Below are positions 1 to 10,075 of a stretch of DNA of 64,000 bases, piece by piece. Within the stretch, counting starts at the first letter, position 1. Each line of letters opens with the position of its first letter. The translations under genes and the position numbers were made by a program. Below the pieces are notes generated by a model. That model saw only the letters and a program-made list of their open reading frames with translations. It was not told the origin of the DNA and did no database searches. This stretch comes from Ryuthela nishihirai (lineage: Eukaryota > Arthropoda > Arachnida > Araneae > Heptathelidae): assembly GCA_038380435.1 (NCBI GenBank), contig JAWZYU010000001.1, forward strand, positions 10,954,001 through 11,018,000, in the 5' to 3' direction.

Positions 1-389
1 AAAAAATTTTCTTTTTTTCTCATTTTCCTTTATACTCCTACTCAAAAAAATGACCTACTCAAAAAAAAAAAAACCACACACACACTTAATGATCAAAATC
101 CTACTCTATCTTATTACAAATCTCCTTCAAAAAATATATATATATAAATTTTCACATATTTTCCAAAAAAAACAACAACACACTATAGCCCCATCAGCTC
201 TCACCACCCATGACACCACCTAATACAACTGACTCGCCATGGATATCACCCCCCTCCCCTTCCAGCATCTTCCATTCAACCACTGGGCAGCCTGTGGCGA
301 ATAGTCCTTTGCCAAAATATACGGTTGCTGGCCTTTCACTGCGCCGGTCCACTTTTCTGTTGCACATCAGCACCCACAGCCAATTATGC
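1..389. other. AT-rich flank, no supported gene
   Basis: Poly-A/T runs and a short AC-rich microsatellite fill the first 190 bases. From about 205 to 390 there is C-rich sequence whose conceptual translation is rich in Pro, Ser and Thr, vaguely like the linker of the ORF1 protein encoded further downstream. No domain or splice structure can be supported. Confidence 0.4.
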
Positions 390-470
390 ATATGGACCTG
401 ATGATAAGAGGGCCGAGGCCCACTTTACAAATAGATCCAGTATTGATGTGAAATGTTTAAGAAGAAGAAG
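390..470 (+). mobile_element. 3' end of a 5'-truncated non-LTR retrotransposon
   Basis: The segment GATGATAAGAGGG-C-GAGGCCC followed by TTTACAAAT, then TGTTTAAGAAGAAG, matches the 3' end of the larger element ending at 2424. It terminates in an (AAG)n tail. Only the 3' end is present, as expected for abortive target-primed reverse transcription. The larger element inserted about 10 bp downstream of this tail. Confidence 0.6.
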
Positions 471-548
471 CCAGCCTCTAAGATTCCAATTTCGGACTTC
501 GAAGTGTATTGACGTGTTTTTCAAGTGCTCTCAGTTTATAGACATATT

Positions 549-1765
549 ATGGATATCAAGAAGGATACCAGATTAAATAGATGTTTTAAATTCTTGCATA
601 GAGACATTAGTTATGAGACTTTCGTGACCATCCTAGCTACCAACAAGCAACCTGCTGCTATCGACATCGCCCAACGAATTTCCAAGGAAATAACGATAGT
701 TACCTTCTCCACAGACGAAGTCGCCGATGCTTTTGCTGCTGACCCACACCTGGATTATTCTTCGGAACTGTCAGTGTCATTCAAGCAACTTGGATTCCCT
801 CACAAGAAAATTACGATCACCAAATTGCCATTCTTCATCTCAAACAGTGATATCGTTGATGCCCTGAAGCCGTATGGAACAGTATACAGTATAAATGATG
901 AGTTTCTGAACCTCCCGGGATTGGAATCGATCCATGTGGACAACCCTTGTGCCTGTCACAAGGGTTGTCCACATGGATCGATTCCAATCCCGACAGGCAC
1001 AAGGATTGTCCACATGGAGATGAAAAAAATGGTTCCAAATTTCCTGCAAATTGCAACTTTTTCGGCCACCATTTCCTATCAAGGCATGACCAAACTTTGC
1101 AAGTGGTGTACCTACTAGGCCATTTAATCAAGGACTGCGAAGCATTTGCCATCAAGAAACAACCACTTCAGACTCCTCCAGCACCTGTTTTGGACTCTAA
1201 TTCGGACTCTAACTCGGCCTCCATCCACCTGCAACAGCTGGCACCTGTCATCTCCCTTAGTGAAGAACCTCAGGACACTTTTACTCATACTTCTACACCA
1301 GAAGAGACTGAACCTTACACTCCCCTCAACCAAAAAAGAAAACATCTCTCTACACCAACTGACTCACCATCCTCCGCAGAGCCTTCAAACCCTGCTCAAC
1401 TGAAGAAAAAATTGCCAGCTCCTGATACTCTGTCTTCACTTATTGGTAACCTTCAAAATTTTATTATTGACAGATCCACCACCCCATCCCTCTCTCAAAA
1501 CTCAGACCCCCCTGAATTTGTTGAGACTTTTGAGGACGTTCTTGACTTCCTAAAATTTTTAATCAACCCGAAATTAGCTTCTTCCGAATGGGAAATTCCC
1601 ACCCCTTTAAAATCACTCAAAAAAACCCTATCTAAAGATGGATATGTACTGCCGAAGTATCGAGATCTGTACCTCTCTGCTTTAGGCAAATGTCCGCAGA
1701 GAGATCGCTTCACTATCTGGGACTTTCTCCAATTAGTGAAACAATTCCTCCCTTTATTTAGATAA
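549..1765 (+). pseudogene. Retrotransposon ORF1 (gag-like, zinc-knuckle) pseudogene
   Basis: The frame opens at ATG 549 (MDIKKDTR). The first half has the features of gag-like ORF1 proteins of arthropod non-LTR elements: a domain ending in a KITITKLPFF segment, then GTRIVHMEMKKMVPNFLQI, then a CCHC knuckle CKWC-TYLGH-LIKDC. The knuckle is split by a one-base frameshift near 1110, with CKWCTY followed by a stop in one frame and GHLIKDC in the next. The C-terminal part (about 1146-1765) is a Pro/Ser/Thr-rich linker followed by a hydrophobic, helical-looking tail. A palindromic insertion (916-992 plus a partial third copy) interrupts the domain upstream of the knuckle. The intact protein would bind element RNA. 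Confidence 0.6.
916..992. repeat. Perfect 36-bp inverted repeat with 5-bp spacer
   Basis: Left arm 916-951 and right arm 957-992 are exact reverse complements around the spacer CCTGT. A third, imperfect direct copy of part of the arm follows at about 994-1018. The structure interrupts the ORF1 domain between NLPG and GTRIVHM and looks like a templated snap-back insertion. Confidence 0.9.
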
Positions 1766-1877
1766 TTCTCACTTCATTAGATCTATTTCTTATCGTTTTA
1801 TTTTCCCATTTTTCGCCCTTTCCCACTATTTCTGTTACTTTTGCGATCAAAATTCATATTCCTATCCATTCCCTGCA

Positions 1878-2029
1878 CTCAGCCAATCCCAAAATTCCTC
1901 TTTTCTCATTGGCTGAGACCTCTCCTGCCCACATTCCCATTCACTTCGACTTCTTCAGCGTCTAAACCTAACGCAATTCCTTCTCCCGCTCTCAGCCAAT
2001 CCCAAAATTCCTTCATTCTCATTGGCTGA
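1878..2029. repeat. Two direct repeats, each an inverted pair of CCAAT motifs
   Basis: CTCAGCCAAT (1878-1887) faces ATTGGCTGAG (1908-1917), and the same arrangement recurs at 1991-2000 and 2021-2029, a period of 113 bp. The body between the motifs (CCCAAAATTCC) is also conserved. CCAAT in either orientation is an NF-Y type site. A regulatory role inside the 3' region of the retroelement is only inference. Confidence 0.6.
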
Positions 2030-2924
2030 ACCTTCGGCGATCAGAATCCATCGTCACCCTGTTTAGATTCTTCTTCAAATGGATTTATTAATTCCCCCCC
2101 CCCCCTCACAAAATTAATTCCCACCCACTCCAAATTAATTATTCTCTCCTCTAAATTGATTTTTATTAATTTATACTCAAATCCTCCCTTTCCCACTCTC
2201 CTTCTACGAATTTATACGACCATCTACCAACTTTGGAGCACTTTTCGACCTTGGACGACCATCGGCTTTCGCCTCCTCCTCCTCTAGCCTCTAAAATTAA
2301 ATTTATCCCAAATACTTTAGCATTCACAGATGACATTTTCTTTTGGTCCAGATGATAAGAGGGCTGAGGCCCCCTTTACAAATTGGACCAGGTTAGTAGA
2401 GGGATGTTTAAGAAGAAGAAGAAGCCAGCCTCTATACAGGACCTCTATGGGAGCCTTACCAGTGCTGCCATCTATCTTCTTAAGGTCTGAATGACCTCCA
2501 ACAAAAAATTACTTCGATGTCACTCTCGCCTTCTATTAATAGTTTGCTCGGAAGGCGATAGTCGTAGGTCTTTACATATTCATTTTGCCTCGGATTCTTT
2601 GCCATATTAAAATCAAACTGATGAAAAAATTTGGCTTACTACAATCAGGATCAATCCAAGAGTAAGCTTACCTTATACGTCCAAGAAATTTCTACTCGAG
2701 GCGAAACTTTATCCCCCCACCAAGGACGTACCTTGGGGGGAGGTATATTAGGGGAGGCCGATCCCCCTCCCAAAAGTGGTCTTTTCACACTAAATCTAAA
2801 ACTTATCTACCTGCTTTAAATCCAAAACAGGTACCTTTGTATAATTTTATTTTAGTCCCATAGTATATGTCTGACACTAAAAATAGATTTAGAAAAAAAA
2901 AGGTAAAATTTTATTTTATATAGA

Positions 2925-3115
2925 CTCGAGTGGTTAGCACGCTTGACTATTGATCTAAGGGACCGGGTTAAGGCATGAATGTGTGTGTGTCGTTTTTCTG
3001 CTGAGGTCCTGCCATCCTCAGATCTACTATGGCATATAAACTGACAGGCTTCCATCAGACCTCTGTGGCAAGCAGCTGCTTGAGGGGGTATTTATTTTTA
3101 TTTTTATTTATCATT
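2925..3115 (+). mobile_element. SINE family B copy
   Basis: The head ACTCGAGTGGTTAGCACGC resembles a tRNA-derived A box, followed by a degenerate B-box region (GACCGGGTTAAGGC). The body then reads GCTGAGGTCCTGCCATCCTCA, CTATGGCATATAAACTGACAGG and CAGACCTCTGTGGCAAGCAG, ending in an AT-rich tail. At least five other copies or fragments occur in this window. Confidence 0.75.
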
Positions 3116-3356
3116 TGAACATTTTCTTCCAGCGGAATATTTTATTAACTGGGAAACCCTACATAAGTGTTATTATGAGCCCCCCCCCCCCCCCCTCCCG
3201 AAACTAAATCATGGGTGCGTGCCTTCTCCTCACCTAGGTAAAATTTCGTTTTGTCCTCTAAGAAAGTCGGGGGGGGGGGGTTGGCTGCGTTCATCTCCTG
3301 TTGTCAGGTCGACCCAAAACTCTACGTTGTGATTTTCTCCGCTAACAATCCCTCAG

Positions 3357-3622
3357 AGGGGGCAACAGTGGTCTTGGAAAGCTATTGGAAGGGAAGGTTG
3401 GGGGAAGGTGACCCAATGGGCAGCTTTTGGAAGACAGACGGTCGCCTCCCATCAAAAGGCCATCCAGCGTATTCTTTAATATGCACAGGTACTCTAATGC
3501 ACACTTTTTAACGGCTTAACGTCTCATCCGAAGGACGGCGTCCTTTCCAAACCCGTGGGTGTCCCCTACTCGCCGAGGACGGCAGAGAGTTTTGCGGAGA
3601 TAAATCTCAACACTGACCACTA
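3357..3622 (-). mobile_element. SINE family A copy, diverged
   Basis: Reverse-strand match to the family A body: GGCCATCCAGCG, the GACGTTAAGCCG equivalent, GGACGGCG and GCGGAGATAAATCTCAAC. Both the 3' tail and the tRNA-like head are missing or degraded. A full-length plus-strand copy starts about 50 bp away. Confidence 0.75.
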
Positions 3623-3675
3623 GAGGGAACGCAAATTTTTTGTTACGAGAACATTATTTGTTCATAGAGATAAAG

Positions 3676-4039
3676 GGGCGGGGGTGGCTCAGTCGGTAGC
3701 GCGCCAGGCTCGTAATCTGTATGTTCCCAAGTTCGAGTCCCAGCTGGGTCAGCGTTGAGATTTATCTCCGCAAAATTCCTCGCCCTGCCCACGGTCAGTA
3801 GGGGACACCGATGGGCTTGGAAAGGCCGCCGTCCGTCGGATGGGACGTTAAGCCGTGTGCGGGAGAGCCATACCCTGCGCACGCTGGGTGGCCTTGACGG
3901 GAGGCTACCATCTGTCTCCCAACAGCTGTTCCAGTGGGTCCCCTCTCCCAACCTTCTCTGAGCCTTCGGGGTCCATGTGACCTGGCCATTTAGCCCATGG
4001 TGTGCAAAAAAGTGCCGCTCAGAGGTAAAACAACCCAAC
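3676..4039 (+). mobile_element. SINE family A, full-length copy with 14-bp target-site duplication
   Basis: TCATAGAGATAAAG is found at 3662-3675 and again at 4040-4053, fixing the element at 364 bp. It starts with GGCGGGGGTGGCTCAGTCGG (tRNA-like A box) and carries GTTCGAGTCCC (B box) about 45 bases later, with a loop reading GGCTCGTAATCTG. The body has GAGATTTATCTCCGC, CGTCCGTCGGATGGGACG, GACGGGAGGCTACCATCTG and GTGCAAAAAAGTGCCGCTC, and the tail is AAAACAACCCAAC. The internal pol III promoter and a target-site duplication define it as a SINE. Confidence 0.92.
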
Positions 4040-4594
4040 TCATAGAGATAAAGTAAAATTCTTTTTGTTGAATAATTATTGATGAAATATTGCGAATGTG
4101 TAATTATTAATAAAGTGCTACTGTTTGCATTTCCCCCATCATCCCTTAGCTCAAGTTATAATTTTTAAGGAATGCAAATGTAGGTAACCGAAAAACTTCA
4201 TTCTCTTCAAAATCGTTTTGAAAACGAGATAAAGCTAAAAAAAAAGTGATTAATTTGATCTTTTTTAACCGTTAAAAATATTGAAGTAACATGTTAATTC
4301 GTTTTTCTTAACTGTTAAAAAGTTATTCCTTAAATATTACTCCGTCTTCCCCCTCTCCTAGTAGTTATCGCCTTTAGTAATTGGATTTCAGAAGCGGAAT
4401 GGAGAGTGACCTTTGACATTCGACACAACAGATAAAAATCTGTTAACCGAGTGTTAGAATATATCAAAATTGACTTTTGAACTTATTTTGTTTGATTTAA
4501 GCTTTCTAATCGAAGGCAAAGTTCCAGCCCAACCCACCTCATGCTGTCGGTATGTGGAGAAACAGTTGATTGAATTTCTCTGGTGGGCTGATAT

Positions 4595-5429
4595 ATGTCT
4601 TCGCCTGTGCTACGGACACTTTGTGATTTTTTTTTTGTCGAGAAGTGTAGTTCATTATTTGGAAATATGAAGACATTCATTAGAACAAAAAGATTCAATG
4701 GTGAAGGTGCTGTGAAATTCTTGAAAACTTCCGAAGCAAGATCTGACGAAACTAACCGATGTGGTCGGGATGAAAGCGATCCAGGGGCACAATTCAAAAC
4801 TCCTGGATGGGTGAGTCCATAAAACTAGATATTTCATACTCGAGTAGGAAAAACAAATACAACAAAACTCAGGTCTTTTTTAAAAATACTGGGTTGGTCA
4901 AGTTTTATGATTGGCAGAGTGTGAAAAAAATATAGACGTGCTCTGTTTCTTCACGTTCTCTTGTTATAAAACGCGTGCAGATTTTGTTTAAACTGACTTT
5001 AAAATGTTATCCAGATACTTTCTTCACGTTGTTATAAAGATAGCTGTTATAAAATAATTGTAGAGACAAGGGATAACAGGTTAAAAGTTTGAAAACTATT
5101 AATTCTCCCTGTTTTTTTACTTTTCCTTACTAATTTACGGACATCAATTAATTTGAAATATCAGTTTCTTTCGTGGTAGACATATGCTGCTGAAGAATCA
5201 AGGCAAGATCGTAGGGTAACATTGAAGAAAGAAGTGTTGAGGGAAACATGCTGTTATTAATAGTGAATGCAGAGTATCAGTCCACTAGGTTACAAGAAAG
5301 TTATTCATTAAAATTTCACCAGATTTGGTTATGGTACCATTTTATATATTTTTTTCTTGGTAATTATATAAATGAACGATTTTTTTTTCTTAGCTAACCG
5401 TTATGAGACCTAAAAGTAGTCCGCGGTGA
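4595..5429 (+). CDS. Possible small three-exon host gene, function unknown
   Basis: Speculative model. Exon 1 (4595-4810, ATG at 4595 or 4667) ends in GGATGG followed by the strong donor GTGAGT. A 36-nt exon 2 (5180-5215) lies between the acceptor TTTCTTTCGTGGTAG and the donor AGG/GTAACA. Exon 3 (5394-5429) follows the strong acceptor TTTTTTTTCTTAG and stops at TGA 5427. All junctions are phase 0, giving 95 residues from the first ATG or 71 from the second. An AATAAA lies at 5770. The peptide is hydrophilic and rich in Arg, Lys, Asp and Glu, with no recognised domain. Short exons found by eye carry a real chance-match risk. No repeat family here covers the exons. Confidence 0.25.
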
Positions 5430-6086
5430 TCAAAAGAATGAACTTGTTAGGAGTTGCGAAATTGACCACGACATTTTTACCTCTGGCAAATAGAGTGAGC
5501 ATTCTAAAATGCTGTAAATAATTTGAAATATTCTCTATCAATTGAGAGAGTCTACATACTCTCAGAAAACAATTATTAGAGATATTAAGGTTCAAAGTTA
5601 ATTTTCGCTAACTTTTTTTTTTCATATCTAACCCTTAATATCTCAGAAATGAGGTGGACCCGAAGCAATTTTTTTTAATAGTCCTATAACGTATGCTTCT
5701 GCCTGAAGATGACACTCATTTTTTGAAATGATTCACATGATTTTGAATAACTGCTAATACTAAGTCTGCAATAAAACAGGCTTTTAACCGCTAATGTTAA
5801 GTCTGAAGGATTTCGAAAAATTTAAACCCCCATCGGGTTCGCACATACGTTTCCCCTGGGTGATGGGAAAGTTAATGCAAAGTTTGGTGCCTGCTACATC
5901 TCTGAGAGCCAAGTGCCTGAGCTGACAGACGCATAAACAAACACTCAAGTAAAGTTTCTTATTAGATAAATGCATTAAGTGTTTTAGTTGCTTAAACACA
6001 CCAATTTCTATAGGGAATGTGAAAAACATTTTTTTTCTTCGAGTTGCTGAACAAGGATATGTCATAGGTGAGACAAGGGAAGCATT
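5430..6086. other. Intergenic, nothing recognised
   Basis: AT-rich single-copy-looking sequence. It contains AATAAA at 5770 and T-runs. No motif, repeat match or convincing exon was seen. Confidence 0.4.
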
Positions 6087-6099
6087 CCTTCTTACAGGG

Positions 6100-6468
6100 G
6101 TGTGCGGGGTAGCGCGCCAGACTCGTAATCTGTAGTTCCCAGGTTCGAGTCCCAGCTGGGTCAGCGTTGAGATTTATCTCCGCAAAATTCCCCGCCCTGC
6201 CCACGGTCAGGGGACACCGATGGGTTTGGAAAGGCCGCCGTCCGTCGGATGGGACGTTACGTCATGGCGCCGTGTGCGGGAGATCCATACCCTGCACACG
6301 TTAAAGAACACGCTGGGTGGTCTTGACGGGAGGCTACCATCTGTCTGCCAACAGCTGTTCCAGTTGGTCTCCTTCCCCAACCTTCTCTGAGCCTTCGGGG
6401 TCCATGTGACCCGGCCATTTAGCTCATGGTGTGCAAAAAAAAGTGCCGCTCAGAGGTAAAACAACCCA
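6100..6468 (+). mobile_element. SINE family A copy with 13-bp target-site duplication
   Basis: CCTTCTTACAGGG (6087-6099) and CCTTCTTATAGGG (6469-6481) flank the copy with one mismatch. The head is shortened (GTGTGCGGGGTAGCGCGCC), the B box GGTTCGAGTCCC is intact, and the whole body and the AAAACAACCCA tail are present. It carries TGGCGCCGTGTGCGGG and the TTAAAGAACACGCTGG segment that the copy at 3676-4039 lacks. Confidence 0.9.
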
Positions 6469-6739
6469 CCTTCTTATAGGGTAAACACAGTGACATAAAC
6501 GATCGTCGAGAAATAGCGAGAAATCAATTTAAATCGAACGAGCAATCGTGTTAGTCGAAAACCATTATTTAAACCATTCATTAAAAGGGCCATTCGCACT
6601 TTAAGAATCGTATTAGTAGAATTCATGTTAGTCGGTGATTGGCGCGGATGCCATTTGATTAGCTATAAATACGTTAATGAACTTGCTGAATAGTCTTAAC
6701 GTGGAGACCTGGTACCCCACAAATTTCCACTATATGGTA

Positions 6740-7151
6740 GTAATGTGTGTGTTAGGGGGGTTGGAGTTTCTAAAATGGTTCAGTCAAACGGGTGATGGAC
6801 AGGTATAAGTCTAATGAGGGTTTGAGGTGTTTGGGACTTCGATTTTCGGGGGCTTCCTTGGAAAATATATGTTATTCAAGTGGCTACCCACTCCTTTAGG
6901 TAGGCCACTGTGGTGGAGGTTTTGTCACTTAACAGCTATCCAGTGGACCCCTTTCTCTACAGGACTCTGACCTTTGGAGCCTTTGTAACTTTACCATTTA
7001 GTCTGTTTTGTGCATAAAAGTGCCGTTGAGAAGTTAAACAATTCAATCTTATCTGTAAAATCTGAACTAAATTTTCGTAAGGATTGCACAGAAATGACTT
7101 CCTGTGAATAATACTCTATGTAACTGCGGCATTGCAAGTTTTGCTATGGGA
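6740..7151 (+). repeat. Ancient dispersed repeat containing a decayed SINE A tail
   Basis: The order TCTAATGAGGG, GGTGTTTGGGACTTCGATTTTC, GGGCTTCCTTGGAAAAT, then a SINE-A-like 3' part (CCAGTGGACCC, TTTAGTCTGTTTTGTGCA, AAAGTGCCGTTGAGAAGT) recurs in the same order at about 14740-15110. The two are paralogous, diverged segments. Confidence 0.6.
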
Positions 7152-7517
7152 TCATAAAACGTTTCTGTCTATCGTCACTTAAAATATAACGTCAAATCTA
7201 ATTTTGATAATTCAGTTTATCTCGAAATATAATATAGTGGCACAAGTATTCAATCAGTTGTCTGTTATCGTAATTTTGATTCGAACACAAGACCTCCTGC
7301 AACCTATTACTTTATCACCATATATTAAAAAGATTCATAAAACGTTTCTGTCTATCGTCACTTAAAATATAACGTCAAATCTAATTTTGATAATTCAGTT
7401 TATCTCGAAATATAATATAGTGGCACAAGTATTCAATCAGTTGTCTGTTATCGTAATTTTGATTCGAACACAAGACCTCCTGCAACCTATTACTTTATCA
7501 CCATATATTAAAAAGAT
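7152..7517 (+). repeat. Perfect 183-bp tandem duplication
   Basis: Bases 7152-7334 and 7335-7517 read identically (TCATAAAACG through ATTAAAAAGAT). A diverged single-copy relative lies at about 15110-15300. Perfect identity inside old sequence points to a very recent duplication or an assembly artefact. Confidence 0.9.
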
Positions 7518-7534
7518 AATCCATCATCAAAATA

Positions 7535-7655
7535 GTAATTACCAGAGCCTCATATTAGTCATTCATTATCTGCCTTTTTATCTTAGAATTCTTGTAAATA
7601 GATTTCTCCAAAAGAATGCAAGGTGTCCCGCGGCCGAGTGGTTAGCGCTGTTGAT
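7535..7655 (+). repeat. Dispersed repeat (CAGAGCCTCATATTAG) joined to a SINE B head
   Basis: ACCAGAGCCTCATATTAG, ATTATCTGCC and TTAGAATTCTTGTAAATAG recur at 16101-16180 and 50815-50880. It is followed at about 7630 by GGCCGAGTGGTTAGCGC, the A-box head of SINE family B without its body. Confidence 0.6.
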
Positions 7656-7989
7656 CACTTCCACAAGAATAACTATGACTCGCATGTGGTATTATTTAAC
7701 ATAACTAAATTCATGTATACACAAACAGTATAGATATGTAAACAAACGTAAATTTCAGCTCAGTAAAACAGTTTGGAGATCTAATTCAATCACATGGTTT
7801 CAATTAACTCACGGTTTGCTTGATTAGAACAATACATTAATATTTTCAGTATTATATCCAATTTTTCATTTCCTTAATATGTGTTTTAATATTAATTATT
7901 TCCTTAATTTCATTGGTAAAGCATTAAAATTTTTAGGAGCCAAAGAAACATAGTGTTTGCTAATTTTTAGTAACAGTAATGCAGTTTAC

Positions 7990-8310
7990 GCAGACTTTTT
8001 TGCAAACTTCAGGAACTTAACATTTCAAATCAATTGACATTCTATCATCAGAATTTCAAATTTCAAGCATAAATACATCGTTTGCAATATTCGTTTACAA
8101 CTTTGTAATTTTCAACTTTTTCCCATTGTTAGAGGGCGCATTTATAGCTTTCGGGAGATTCGGAAAGGTCGAACCTCAATATTTCATCAATACTTATCCC
8201 ACACAAAAAAACATATCTCTAGAAACAAAAAAAGCTCGATACCTACTGTCGGACAGACAGACCACAAAGTGAAAACATTCTCTCTTTTTTTTTGAAAACG
8301 AGATAAAAAG
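7990..8310 (+). repeat. Dispersed repeat ending in GAAAACGAGATAAA
   Basis: TCGTTTGCAATATTCGTT, a GTTAGAGGGCGC segment, GACAGACAGACCACAAAG, TGAAAACATTCTC and TTTGAAAACGAGATAAA are shared with about 50930-51730 and in part with 4190-4230. No coding capacity was seen. The family is not identified. Confidence 0.5.
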
Positions 8311-8561
8311 ATCCATTTTTCATCGGACGTAAAACAGTTCGATTGTTTAAACGGTAGTGGAGGGAATTAGCAAAGTGTTTCGTGCAGATTTCGATACGAT
8401 GGTTTGATTCAGTTCTTGTGGAACGCTACCTTACCGATGCATTGGCCGTGCCACATTATTGTTGCGTGTGAGCAACCAAATTCGGACGAGAGCCTGTGAG
8501 GAATTGTCGATCGATCAGCTTTAACAACGTGGCACAGAATGGTACAATCTACCAATATTGG

Positions 8562-8787
8562 TCCGTCGGATGGGATCCGTGGCTCCGTGTGCGGGAGAGC
8601 CATACCCTGTGCACGTTAAAGAACACGCTGGATGGCCTTGACGGGAGGCTACTATCTGTCTTCCAACAACTGTTCCAGTGGGTCCTTTTCCCCAATCTTC
8701 TCTCAGCCTTCAGGATCCTTGTGACCTGGCCATTTTAGCCCATGGTGTGCAAAAAAGTGCCGCTCAGAGATAAAACAACCCAATCCA
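8562..8787 (+). mobile_element. SINE family A, 5'-truncated, with 11-bp target-site duplication
   Basis: ACCAATATTGG occurs at 8551-8561 and 8788-8798. The copy begins inside the body at TCCGTCGGATGGGA and runs to AAAACAACCCAATCC. The whole tRNA-like head is missing, so this copy has no pol III promoter. Confidence 0.85.
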
Positions 8788-9814
8788 ACCAATATTGGCG
8801 GATTACTTTCGAAACTCGTGTCATCACCTTTCAATTTCTTGAACTTAATTTGAGCAGCATGAATAGAGTGCCACCTCACCTTCCACTTCACATTATTTCT
8901 CGCGCTGCTTCGGTAATTTTTAATCCTTTTTTCCACAAAGGACGCAAAATTGCACGAATTTCAATGCTTAACTCAATCATTCTATAACATTTCTAATGGA
9001 AACTGAAACTCAGATACTACTAATAGCTACGGACTGACGCAATGGACTTTATACTTTCACTTAGTGCTATGCTCAGAGGTATGCAAGTGCAACACGGTGA
9101 TGTCACCGTATATATTTTGAATGGCGAAAAACGCACAATAGGAATCATCCTAGTATTACCCTCGTTCCAAGAGATTTGGGTGCTAAAGTTGGTTTCTCTG
9201 AAAAAGGGAAAGGGGGCCGGGCCCACATGACCGGCTTACTTTCCCACCTAAGAATCTGTTAGTGCAAATACATATAACTTTTTAAAGTAGATAAATAGAA
9301 ATGTTTAAAAGTGATCTTAAATATCAGAGAAGAGTAACAGGACAGTGTTACAAAGTTGTTGCCAGATTAGGAATTTTATACAAAAACCGAATTTTTTCAT
9401 TTCTTTTTTTTTGTCCCCATAGGAATCTAATGGACTTAAGATCATACCTGGTCTAGTAATTGGACTACTAAACTAGCGGGCATGTCCTTGTGTAAGTTTA
9501 TATGAGAAACCAGGATAATCCCCTTAGAGTTGGGTTATCTGCTTCCTTTGTGTAGGTTTTTAAATATTTAAAAAAACGAGTGTTTTGTATAGTTCTTGCA
9601 GCAAAGTAAAATAAAACTAACTGGCGAACAATTGGACTAAAGACCAATTGTGATTCTAAAAGAGTAATTTCAACTGCCTTTCTCTTAGATCAGATCTTAA
9701 CTGAAACAAAATAAAATAATTGTATATCGTTTCTTGTCGTTGGTATTTAGGAATCGGACGTACGGCAGAAATTGCTTGAGATTAAGATCCCCTCAGATAT
9801 ACACTACATTTTCC

Positions 9815-10070
9815 AGGTTCGAATTCCACCTGAGCCAGCGTTGAGATTTATCTTATCTCTGCTAAATCTCCACCCTGTCTTTGGTGAGAGAGGAGACACC
9901 GATGGATTTCAAAAGGCCGCCGTCCGTCTGATGTCACCTTCAGCCGTGATCCTGTGTGCAGGATAGCTATACCCTGTTCACGCTAAAGAACATGCTGTGG
10001 ATGGCCTTGAGGAGAGGCTGTCATATGTCTCCTAACAGCTGTCCAGTGGATCCCCTCCAACCTCCAAGAA
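9815..10070 (+). mobile_element. SINE family A copy, old and diverged
   Basis: CAGGTTCGAATTCCACCTG (B box region), GTTGAGATTTATC, GACACCGATGGATT, AGGCCGCCGTCCGTC, CACGCTAAAGAACATGCTG and GAGAGGCTGTCATATGTCTCC match the family in order. The 3' tail is lost near 10070. Confidence 0.75.
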
Positions 10071-10075
10071 CATTT

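Larger units (their letters stand above)
481..2424 (+). mobile_element. Non-LTR retrotransposon copy carrying ORF1 only
   Basis: The 10-bp sequence CCAGCCTCTA occurs at 471-480 and again at 2425-2434, immediately after the (GAA)n tail, and is read as a target-site duplication. It brackets a 1.94-kb insertion containing one ORF1-like gene (549-1765), a C-rich G-poor 3' region, and the same 3' end as the fragment at 390-470. No endonuclease or reverse transcriptase sequence is present. Either ORF2 was lost after insertion, or this is a non-autonomous ORF1-only element mobilised in trans, as HAL1 elements are by L1. The clade is not certain. Confidence 0.6.

Noticed and set aside
194..1345. Short minus-strand frames opposite ORF1
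   Set aside because: They are shadows of the ORF1 region, or produced by the palindrome at 916-992.
3676..3760. tRNA gene
   Set aside because: A and B boxes are present, but the cloverleaf stems do not pair properly, and the segment is the head of a repeated 364-388 bp SINE with target-site duplications.
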